Of a stretch of DNA of 64,000 nucleotides, positions 1-9,400 are shown piece after piece. The position numbers and the translations under genes are program-made. The stretch covers positions 20,938,539 through 21,002,538 of the forward strand of contig OX359250.1 of the NCBI GenBank assembly GCA_947179485.1. Reading direction: 5' to 3'. The stretch is from Allacma fusca (lineage: Eukaryota > Arthropoda > Collembola > Symphypleona > Sminthuridae). Under the pieces are notes generated by a model. The model was not told where the DNA came from. It searched no databases and saw nothing but the letters and a program-made list of their open reading frames with translations. Each line of letters begins with the position of its first letter. Position 1 is the first letter of the stretch.

Positions 1-822
1 GGAATTTTTTGTACTTTTCCCTGGCGGGGTCGCCGGGAAAAGCCGACGCAGTCAGAAAAAGTTGGAAAATGGTACTCGGGTTTCGTGATTGAGTCGGGGA
101 AGTCCCAATTTTGGTTAGTCGGACGTTTGGAACTTTTTCCACACCCGATTTGATTAATAAATATTTTCGGCTTCTAATTGTTCATCATTAGTTACTATAA
201 TATTTAAAATACAGTCAACTACCTCCCTCAATCTCAACAAGAAAACCAAGATTTTACTTGAAATGAGATATTGTGGTAGATAGAAAAATATGTTGATAAG
301 GTGCTCCATATGGTGGGAATATGTACGTGTGTCAAACCCTGCTGCTTAAAAAATACATTTTATAACGACCGAAAACAATGGGTTACCACAAAATTAACTT
401 CGCGCTATTTTTGAATTTAACTCAAAACAAACATTGTGTCATATAGGGATTTATCATGAATGTATTGTTGTACTGTATAGGAGTTTACCTGAAAATTAAC
501 ATTGCTCAGCATTGACGTTTATCACAAAAGACGGCAGAAAAGAGGCGTTTCTATGGTCGTGCCTGAGCATTTAGTACAAATTTACGTACTTTGGTGGTTT
601 ATAATGCTTTGGACCATTTTAGCCCTATCTTGGACTTTAAAAGCAAAGCTTTTTAGCACTGGTCGAAGAAGCCTGTTCTTTACGTAAAACGTATATTATT
701 TCAATGCACTGTTTGTAACTATGCCATTATAAAATCAGTCATTAACAAGTAGAACTTCAAGTGCAATTTGTACATGAAGATTACTCTATTGTTATTTATT
801 TCTTTGCATATTTTAATTTCAG
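1..822. other. Window-edge region, no firm gene
   Basis: No gene is supported here. The first ~150 bases are GC-richer than what follows, and plus frame 1 is open from base 1 to a TGA at 151-153, with an AATAAA at 156-161. That could be the tail of an upstream gene, but the other two frames are also fairly open, so it may be chance. From about 160 to 770 the DNA is AT-rich. The stretch 775-822 is a pyrimidine-rich tract ending in AG at 821-822 and serves as the acceptor for the zinc-finger exon that follows. No exon with a donor of the phase needed to join that acceptor was found upstream. Confidence 0.4.
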
Positions 823-2976
823 AACGTTGGAAAATTCTTAAAGCCAAATGTGACGAGGAAGACGCAAGGATTGGTACTGCCAACCGTAACCAAAACGAAC
901 AAGAATCGGTTCCTGAGGAGAACGGTGAAGGGCTACTAAATGAGAACGAGAAATCCGAAAACCCCGACGAGACAATGCGGATGGTTCCTAAAGTAGAAAA
1001 TCCAGACCCCATGACTCGATCTAATGAAAGAGTGCTTATTACCACGGGATTATTAAACATGAAAATAGCGTCCTGTGCAAGCCAGCACGCCATATTATGC
1101 GTCGGTCCCGAAGCTACGATGGAGGAAATGAACGTGCAAATGTCACTGGCAAATGAGTTTTTCCGAGAAGTAATCGCAAAACCTAATTTCCACAAAACTA
1201 TGTTCTTAGATTTTCATGAGTACACAAGAAGAAATGGCTCACTTGGTCGTGTTATTCAAGAAGATAAAACTACGTACCATTGCAATGTATGCCTGAAATA
1301 TTCGGGAGGAAAGTTTTCAGTACCGGCTTTTAGCGTGCACACGTATAAAATGTAAGCCCTGATTTTTATTTTATTAGAACTAAATATTAGCTATTTCGAA
1401 TTTGTTGCTGAAAAAATCAACGGATGGTAGAGTACAGCTAAGCCCAAACCTGTACCTTTGATATTCCAATTGAATCTTTGGAAAATTAAAAAAACAGGTT
1501 TGCTTGTACATTACTTTTAAATTGCTCAAAATCTGACAAAAATTTGAAATGAGTTCCCTGTGATTTTATAAATTTTGTTTTGTACAGACATGCGCTCGAA
1601 AATCACGTACTTTGCAAAAGTAAATGGGATTGCATTACTTGTGGCAAAAGATTCACAGGGCAGGCCAAGTTGGCTTCCCATGTAAACAACTCTTTGGACT
1701 GTACTGATCCCCCAATACTCGTCTCCCCTGACTATCATTTAGCAATTGAAGTTGTCATTAATGCCTTGGAGGAATCGGCACGGGATATCACCAACTCTGA
1801 AACCTACAATAAGCATTTGAAGAGGATGCCCAGGCCTCCACTTTTCAAACGCAATTTTGAAACAAGGAATAGAAAAAAGGTGGCTGATTATGTTCCTACT
1901 ATAAACAAGATTCATATCCCAATGCCGGTCCTTCATAAATGCACCCTTGAAACTGACAGTGGTTCGGAAGATGATGATCCCATTGAATCTGACGGATCCA
2001 TAATTTCCGTTGATTTCCTAAAGAGAAGATCTACAGCGGCAATACAAGGTCCTTCCAAGAGGGGCAGGGCTCAAGCAGCAAGTACCAAACCAACTAAAGG
2101 CACCTCAGTCAAAAGCACACCAAGACCGAACGACATACAAGGACGTTCTAAAGGAAGCAGCGCTAAAGCAGCAAGTTCCAAACCAACTAAAGGCACCTCA
2201 GTCAAAAGCACACCAAGACCGAACGACATACAAGGACGTTCTAAAGGAAGCAGCGCTAAAGCAGCAAGTTCCAAACCAACTAAAGGCACCTCAGTCAAAA
2301 GCACACCAAGACCGAACGACATACAAGGACGTTCTAAAGGAAGCAGCGCTAAAGCAGCAAGTTCCAAACCAACTAAAGGCGCTTCAGTCAAAAGCACTGG
2401 AAGACCGGACGAGACTACTCAAGGGTGCTCAAAATCAACAAAACAAGCAGGACCAATCAAGCTACCACCCAATAGAGGCAAAAAGGGCCCCAATGAAAAA
2501 AAATCTGGTACCGAGAAACCTTCAGGTATTAATATAAATATCAAGATTTAAAGTACATGTTTGCCAAAAATTACCTTATAAAAACAATTTAATAAAGCAA
2601 AATCCAATTCTAAATCCACCCAGAGTAAGCAACACTGGGTGTGTCTCAGATGATAATTATGTAAGCAAAACAGGGGTGGATTTACGGGGTGGCCCACTCT
2701 GGCCCAGCCAGGGTAAAAAATGTAGGGCCAGGGTTAAAGAAATGTTTACAAAGGCCCTCAGATTGCATGAGTAAAGGCACACAAATGTATTTTGAGGGTT
2801 AGGGCCAGGGTAAAAATTATTTTATTAATCCACCCCTGAAGCAAAATGTTGCGAAATTTGTTTAGCGAATTTCGGTTAACGAAAGTCGTTTTTTTAAACG
2901 TACAGATCGTGCCGGTTGGACACCCCGGAAAGCCTCTAAACCAACAAAACGAAAACGTAGCGAGAGTCTCGAATAA
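823..2976 (+). CDS. C2H2-like zinc-finger protein with Lys/Ser-rich tandem repeats (5' end not found)
   Basis: Three exons join in frame at GT-AG introns: 823-1351, 1588-2525 and 2906-2976 (TAA). The first exon enters in mid-codon, so a 5' exon is missing. Exon 1 encodes an acidic Glu/Asn-rich segment, then a CNVC pair whose His partners (HTYKIH) are completed only after splicing to exon 2. Exon 2 gives a second finger, C-x2-C-GKRF-x9-H followed by Cys rather than a second His, suggesting a C2HC type. An acidic patch (SGSEDDDP) and a long basic Lys/Ser/Thr/Pro-rich tail with four 31-residue repeats follow. Inference: a nuclear nucleic-acid-binding protein; I do not recognise the family. Odd points are a hAT-like insertion in the last intron, a possible alternative end in that intron, and an open frame beyond the final stop. 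It may be decaying. Confidence 0.72.
2075..2446 (+). repeat. In-frame 93-bp tandem repeat, four copies
   Basis: Units start at 2075, 2168, 2261 and 2354. Each is 93 bp, or 31 codons, so copy-number change keeps the frame. Units 2 and 3 are identical; unit 1 differs from them by one base (agtacc against agttcc), giving Thr for Ser. Unit 4 matches for its first ~50 bases and then diverges. The encoded unit starts AASSKPTKG and ends KGSSAK; it is strongly basic and lacks hydrophobic residues, as expected of a disordered nucleic-acid-binding tail. The identity of the inner copies points to recent duplication or gene conversion. The antisense strand is also open through the array, which is only a by-product of the unit length. 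Confidence 0.95.
2591..2596 (+). terminator. Intronic polyadenylation signal AATAAA
   Basis: AATAAA lies 40 bases after the stop that would end translation if the last intron of the zinc-finger gene were retained. It is consistent with a short-tail isoform, but the hexamer is common in AT-rich DNA, so its use is inferred only. Confidence 0.35.
2671..2838. mobile_element. 168-bp non-autonomous hAT-type element (MITE)
   Basis: The element starts CAGGGGTGGATT and ends with the exact reverse complement AATCCACCCCTG, a perfect 12-bp terminal inverted repeat. It is flanked on both sides by the 8-bp direct repeat AAGCAAAA (2663-2670 and 2839-2846). An 8-bp target-site duplication and termini beginning CAG and ending CTG are hallmarks of the hAT superfamily. 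The inside has no coding capacity and holds three same-strand copies of a CAGGGTWAA motif at about 2706, 2724 and 2800. It sits in the last intron of the zinc-finger gene, and the intact duplication suggests a fairly recent insertion. The autonomous partner is not in this window. Confidence 0.88.
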
Positions 2977-3138
2977 TCTGAGGATGAGACGGAAAGTAAA
3001 CTGAAAGCCCCTGCTAAAACAAAATCAACACCGAAACTTACTCGTGGAAATGGGGCGGATGATAATGGTAAAAAGTCAAAAGCGAAAAAAACAAAAAGAA
3101 AATATAATAGAATCCATATCTTTGGTTTACGTGTTTAA
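2977..3138 (+). pseudogene. In-frame open extension beyond the zinc-finger stop codon
   Basis: After the TAA at 2974-2976 the same frame continues open for 53 codons to a second TAA at 3136-3138. The encoded stretch is rich in Lys, Ser and Thr, opens with an acidic SEDETES cluster and then becomes basic, which matches the exon 3 residues before the stop (KRKRSESLE). It therefore looks like the original C-terminus cut off by a single-base nonsense change. Readthrough or a sequencing error are alternatives. The base composition matches coding DNA upstream and differs from the AT-rich sequence that follows. Confidence 0.5.
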
Positions 3139-3201
3139 TTTGATTAAATAAGCTAAATTATATGAGTGTCGTTCTCTTCTTCCTCCTTGATATAAAAAGA
3201 A

Positions 3202-3207
3202 AATAAA
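3202..3207 (+). terminator. Candidate polyadenylation signal of the zinc-finger gene
   Basis: AATAAA lies about 225 bases after the exon 3 stop and 65 bases after the second in-frame stop. It is the first full hexamer seen after exon 3 and is a reasonable 3' end for the fully spliced transcript. Confidence 0.4.
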
Positions 3208-6200
3208 TTATTATGTTCGCAGAATTTCGAATCAATACAAACGAAAATTAATTTGATAATTCCGGAAATACATTTCTAGTAACATGAGACGTAAATGTGT
3301 ATTTAAATTTTTATTGATTTACCCCAAATCTTCAATTTTCCATCATTGAAAATGATTTTTTTTGTAAAGTATTCGTCGTTGTCATTTACATAATTACAAG
3401 TGCATGTGTGGCCAAACCTGGATTGTAAATTACATAAGGTAAAAGTACAGATAGTTTACTTATGTGTACCTTTATTTTCTTTGCCCTAAACCTCCCAATT
3501 TTCATCTTATCTCACTAGAAATTACAAATATACCATGTATTACACCGTCCAATATTTTGTAAGAGGACGTAAGTAATTTAAAACCCAAACTTTGAATCCA
3601 TAGGGAAATAAAAGATGAAGTTATTCTGCACGGAGAGTTTTACAAGCGTTTTAGCGTTTGAGCTACACAAAGCGTTTTAAATTTTGAATGCATTTTATAT
3701 ATGACAAAATATTCAACTTTCTGAAATTTTTCCAGATATCAACAGTTTCCTGACAGTGGCGATTCTTTTACGTTTGTTCATTTTTTTTGCCTGTTGCCAG
3801 GCGCACAAATACATCAAACAGATTTTAGGGCAATCGAAGTTTCGAAGTTTTTTGCCAAATCTTAGGTAATTTTAACAATATCTGTCGGTTGCTATGTGGG
3901 TGGCCATTGGTGTAGTCAAATTGTGACAATTTAATTCCTGAGCAGTTGGGAAATTCTTTATTTATCATTCCTGGATTTTAAAAAAATGCTATCACAATTT
4001 GGTAACAATATTATTTTTGTCAATCCTTTGACATTTCCTCAAAAGTTATTTGTCCTACAGATCCTTTCATTTTTTATTAGTCAGGATTTTAATTTTTCAA
4101 AAATTGGAGATCAAAGTATTGAAAATCTTATTAACAAATTAAAATTATTCTGAAATATTTTTGTCTCAAGTGTAAGCTAGGTTGCCAAAATGTTTCCTTA
4201 ATTCCAATAAATGGCCAATATTTTTATTTACTTGAAAACTTTATCAGACGTCGTCCTGAAGCCCGAGCTCGTTATTTTTCAGATTAAAGTAATAAGCTTC
4301 AGGTAGTGCTTGTGCAATTGGCAAACGGTACCTAAATTTAGTGTAATTTACCGAAGCGCTTAGAAGCCGTAAGAAAAATAATCGTCAGGATTTAAAGCTT
4401 TAAAACGAACTGATGGTCAAAATTTTTAAAAACCTGTTTAACAAACTTGGGACTGCAAAATTGTATGTCAAGTAGAAGCTTGTCCACCAAAATGTTTCAC
4501 GAATTTCTGAAAAGTTGGTCAATATATTTTGTCAATGGCTGGGTATTGGATAAAATATGTTGTCCATTCATAAATGGATGGCCTAAATTGTTTCCCCTCT
4601 GAGGTTCTAGGTCAAAAGAAGCGAACTAGAGGGGTTTTCGGATGTAAATTTTGTATTTCTTTAAATTTCATTAGTAGGAAGTATTCTGTAGGAGCTTTCC
4701 GGGGAATTGTTCGATGGTTGCCTTTTCGCACATTTTGAGATGTTGTAGCCCATATATTTGAGACATTTGTTAACATTTGATAAAAATGAATCCCAATGAA
4801 ATTTTCGGGAATCTCAGTGCATTCGAATATTTTTATAAGGGCCGTCTTCCATCAAAAAATCATCAGAAATCTTTGTCTCCTCTGCATTTTCTTCCTGTGG
4901 TTATGTGTGGAGTTTTCAAGTAAAAGAATTTGTACTGTAATAAGTCATCCATCTCTTTGGCTCTGTGCTCTCTTTTACACTGCCGATTCCACTAATCTTT
5001 CGTCATAATTCCAATTGTGTTTTTTAAAGCTGTCCTTGGGATTTGGAGTTTCCATCGAAAATGCACGTCTCCACAACCTGAAATATAGCAATCTAGAGCA
5101 CGGTGAAATTGCATTTCAAAAGCTACCATGAGAAACAAATATTTTATTTCCTGTATGTAAATCTTGACTCACAAGTTGTGGTCTCTCTGTCTGAATTGAC
5201 AAGACGCAAATACATTTCCAGAAAATTTACTACATGCAAAGCGCTTTGAAACATTTTTATAACGACCAGATCTTCCGTGATATAATTACAACACAAAAAC
5301 TTCCTCCTCCTCCACATATTCTTCAATTTCGCTCCTGAAGTGGAATTGCTCCAACTTTGCTTGCAGTCCTTTCCTGTTGTCCACAGTTATGAACATTGGG
5401 ATCTGTCAAATTGCTCTCTTAAAAGTCCATAAAATGTCCTATAAACGAACTTCAAAACATTTCCTTAAAAGTATTTTGTGTAACTACATAAAGATGAGTT
5501 CCGATATCCTTATTAATTCTAAATTAGTCATGTTATTGGCTCCTGTGACCTCAAATATTGACCCAGTCCAATGAAGTAAATTTTAGAACAGAAACTAAAG
5601 CTTTGCTACAACCTGGTGGAAATAAATATTTTGTATGACTTACTCTCATATGTAAGCTTTGGCAGCGGTAATAATTATGGTCACCGTCATGCTTGAGCTT
5701 TATAATGAAATTGAATACAAAAAATAATACATTGCAGCTGCATTTTGTTTGCTTGCTGAGCTTTAAAAAAAAGTGCCACTTTCATTTTGCAAGAAATACT
5801 CTGTAAATTGGGTACGTTAACAATAAACAGTTAGCTCTTTTTACAATTTTACCAACGGCATGTAATAAACACTGCTAATTTTTCGATCCACAAGAATACA
5901 CATATTTGTACAAGGAAGCATAACTCTTGAGTCACTATTTGGGTTGACTGGAACTTAAATCCCTCTTTCCTTCCAGAATTCACATGTTCTTAAGGCGGCA
6001 TTACAAATCCCAAATATATGAAAATCAAACCGCGTAAAAGCTATCCATTATTTAATTATATCAAGTCGAAGCTGATATTTTAAATTTAATCTTAGTTGTA
6101 TTAACTCATCTGTAAGAACCTAGTCTATACCTTGATTCAGATCAGATCACTTCCACATTCCCAAGCGCTAACACAAGTTACAGTCATTGCCTGAAATCTT

Positions 6201-6404
6201 TCAGAAATTTAATTCTAAACTACTATTATTATAAATTAAGTTCAAACCCCGTTTTTAGATAAATTGCTGAAGATTAAGACTACAAAGCTACACATTTAAA
6301 TTAATTCCACACTATAGAAATACTCAGCTTTCTAGTTATTGTAACAATTAGTAACATTTTCACAGCCCTCAATTTGAACTGTTCGGCGGTCAAATACCAA
6401 AGTA
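3208..6404. other. AT-rich intergenic region between the two genes
   Basis: I find no supported gene. Short open frames near 4800, 5150 and 5400 have no start context, splice sites or recognisable sequence. The stretch contains an old diverged duplication at 4081-4230 and 4385-4535. It is free of dinucleotide microsatellites, unlike the DNA beyond 12.7 kb. The end of the region should hold the FMO promoter and 5' UTR, but no clear TATA box or initiator stands out. Confidence 0.6.
4081..4535 (+). repeat. Diverged direct duplication of about 150 bp
   Basis: Two similar stretches lie about 303 bases apart at 4081-4230 and 4385-4535. Both open with TCAGGATTT, pass through a GTCAAG- or CTCAAG-type word and an AAGCT word, share CAAAATGTTT (4186 and 4488) and close with a GGYCAATAT word. 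Similarity is patchy with small gaps, so the duplication is old. It could be two copies of an old repeat family or one local tandem duplication. Confidence 0.5.
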
Positions 6405-9400
6405 ATGAAGGTTTGTGTGATCGGTGGCGGAGCTGCAGGTTTGACAGCTCTACGGCACTTGAGCTCCAGTGCGGGGATTACTCCAACCTTGTATGAGCAA
6501 AGTGAGCACGTAGGTGGCGTTTGGGGGTATACTGACAAAACTGGAGAAGATGAGAGGACAGGGGATGAGATCCATACTGTCATGTACCGAGATTTAAAGT
6601 AAGTAACTTTTGGAAATAATACTTATATTTTTAAGGATTTTTTCTAAAAAACCACTGTTCGGGTCTTTAGAACGAAGATCTCACAACCAGACAGAACACA
6701 TGATTTTTTGCATCTTCGGTTTCAATACTCTGAACACTAAAAGACTGAAAAAATATTATTATACTTTGGTCAAATTAAGGTAGCACAAAAGCAAACCATA
6801 TTTAGGATTTAAATTAACTGCAAACAGTAGACACGTTTAGTATTTGACAAGACTTGAGTCTTCATTCAGGAAGTTTCATGTGAATATTGAAGGATATTTA
6901 TCGTAGGACGGACGAGCGACAGAGAATTTCTCTTTTGAATGTCCCTGAATTCCCGTAGGTCTGATTGCATAAATATGTGATTTCTGTCTTAAATTTAAAA
7001 GGTAAATTCTGCAACAAAACTGGAACAAGTAAGGTTTAAAATTTTACCCACTGATTCATACATGTGTAAGAAATCTAATATTAGGTATTAAATAGCTTCT
7101 GTCACCAATTGTATCTGTCAAATTAATTTTATATAATAGATATGAGAGAGGCTAATTTTGTCGATTTAAAGTACTTTAATCCTTCTCACTTCCTTTCTCA
7201 AATGAGGATCTGAAACTCAACAGAATTTAATAGCGACGAACGTATTTTTTGTCGTAAGTCCTCCCTCCGCCCATTTAATTTCCAAAACTCTCCAAGCTGC
7301 AACAATAGTGTAGTTTCTCCAGCAGAATTTTTGCCCATATAGCCGTAACTTGGAAAAAATCATGCTCACCTTTGGGAATGAGTTTACGACGTTCCCACTC
7401 AAAATTCTAGGCTAGAGTAGGAGCTATTTTTATGCCTGTCGAAGTGAAGAGACCCCACCCGCATACACAATGCCTTAGTCGCTTTCATATTATAGAAACA
7501 ACGACCTCTTGCGACTTCTACCTTTCAAAGTGACTGATTACGTTTGTATTTTTCCAAGTTTGGACTATAAATTTTCGTTGACGATTTTGAATTTCCAACG
7601 GTGTACCTTTAGAATAGCAAGTGGCTACAAAAATATATTAGTAAAGTCAGTTTTATTCAATTTGATAATTCCAGCTGTTGAAATCTTTTCCCAATACATT
7701 GGGAAAATTTTAGGGGAGTTGGTGTTCTGATAAAAATTGCGAGGTGAAACCCAATACAAGTTTCCAGGCAGTTCTTTTTTCGGTCCCGCAGGGATGCTTA
7801 GATGTTTCGGAATCCGCACCAATATTGTATTTTTATTGGGAATACCTTCTGGGGAGTTGAATATGCACAAGAGGGCTGTATTCAGATGTTCTTGTTCATT
7901 TGGGTAGTGTTGGGCACCTTGTTTCTGTTAAACTGAAGTGGGACAATAATGCAAATTATTATTATTGTTTGTAAGTAAGCGCTTATTTGATTGTGGGTAC
8001 TACTTTTTCAAGACAGAATAATTATGTAGTCGGGTGAATTTAAAGCATATAATTATTCCGTAATGTAAACAGTACAGTGTGTACTGAAACGAGTGAAAGC
8101 CTAAACTTCAAAACTGGGGTTCCGGTAATAACAGCCTATGGTATGGTGTGAGTAAGAAACTAAGGGAAGTAAGTTCAAGTGCAAGGAGATAGAATCATTA
8201 GTGAGCAGAGGGGCAGAATTGAGAACTATCCATTTGGGTGCATAAAGGAGTAGTCTAGAAAAACGTGACAACTGTTGGTGTATTTCCAATTCCAAGAAGC
8301 CGTAGGTAATCCTTCTCTCCAGAAAAGTGAGTAAATAAGGTTTATTAAGGAGAAATAAGGAAGACAGTCAACGTTGCATTTTCTCTCATACATATGTTCC
8401 GGGAGTAAGGTAATGTCAGAATTGGATACGCTTGAATCGAAGGAATTCCGAGGAGAAAGTTCTAAAGCAGGAAAGTTGTTGGCAGTAAAGAAAATGATGC
8501 AAGTTGAAGGTGATATTTGTATGCATAATGGGACGTCACGGTTGGCACTTCCAGGACTAATCTTCCGAAAGAAATAATGGGGTTCCTGGACTTTCCTTTC
8601 CACAAGGGGAAAACTTCTTTTGTGTCACACGAACAAGTGAACCAATACTTACACGAATATGCAGATCATTTTCAACTCCGGAGCTCTATTCAAGTAACGA
8701 ATCTATTCTTCTATTGATCTCATTCAATCTGTAACTTTCCTATACGTTCGAATTCAATTCCGTTTTTTACACCGATATCATTGAAAAAAAAAACTTTTGT
8801 TTTTCTATATAGAATTTTTCCAAAGCCATTTCTGTATCTCCGATTTCGAATACAATTTTAAAAGTGCGTACAAATATCCATACATATCCATACGTGTACA
8901 TGAAAAGCGCGCCTAAATATTGTGGGCTTTTTTCTGAGCATAAGAATTTTTTTTTATGTCATGTATGTACTTTCAACACACATGATTTTAAAGAATGTCA
9001 AAATAATAAAAACCCCCCGTTGACATTAAGTATTTACTTCTACGTTTCAATGTGAACTATGTCATTTAAAAAGTAGTATAAATAGATAATTTATTAGAAA
9101 CAGCCACTTAACTTTATCAAATTTTTGAGTTTGTACTTATAGTTAAGAATTGCATGCTTAGCTTAAAATTAATTACAGTAATTGGATTACATCTTAAAGA
9201 TGTACACAACTGTTTTCTTAATATTTCTTTAGTTCAACCACCGCGTCGTACATGTGACGCCCCACTTAGCTGAATATGATAGCGAAAACAATCCCTCACC
9301 CAAATGGCTTGTTTCCGTTAAGGATTTACAACTTGGAAAAGAGGAAATCGAAGAATTCGACTCAGTGATGGTTTGCAACGGGTAAGTTTACAAGGAGAGT

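Larger units (their letters stand above)
2526..2905 (+). other. Last intron of the zinc-finger gene, possible alternative 3' end
   Basis: The donor is CAG|GTATTA at 2526 and the acceptor is ...CGTACAG ending at 2905. The join makes a GAT codon and keeps the frame. If the intron is not spliced, translation adds eight codons (GININIKI) and stops at 2549-2551, with a polyadenylation signal AATAAA 40 bases on at 2591-2596. The gene may therefore have two 3' ends, one intronic and one in exon 3. The 168-bp hAT-like element fills 2671-2838. Confidence 0.5.

Noticed and set aside
774-822. ATG followed by a hydrophobic stretch resembling a signal peptide before the zinc-finger exon
   Set aside because: The hydrophobic residues come from a pyrimidine-rich tract that ends in TTTCAG, a normal splice acceptor. 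A secreted zinc-finger protein with a nuclear-type tail is unlikely, so it is read as intron.
2071-2397. Antisense 108-codon open frame with a repetitive Leu-rich product
   Set aside because: It is the opposite strand of the 93-bp in-frame repeats; the period being a multiple of three keeps it free of stops.
6661-6720. First acceptor-like site after FMO exon 1 (TCTTTAG at 6664-6670)
   Set aside because: The translation does not continue with the FMO TNLPKE motif and soon stops; the true exon 2 is at 8555.
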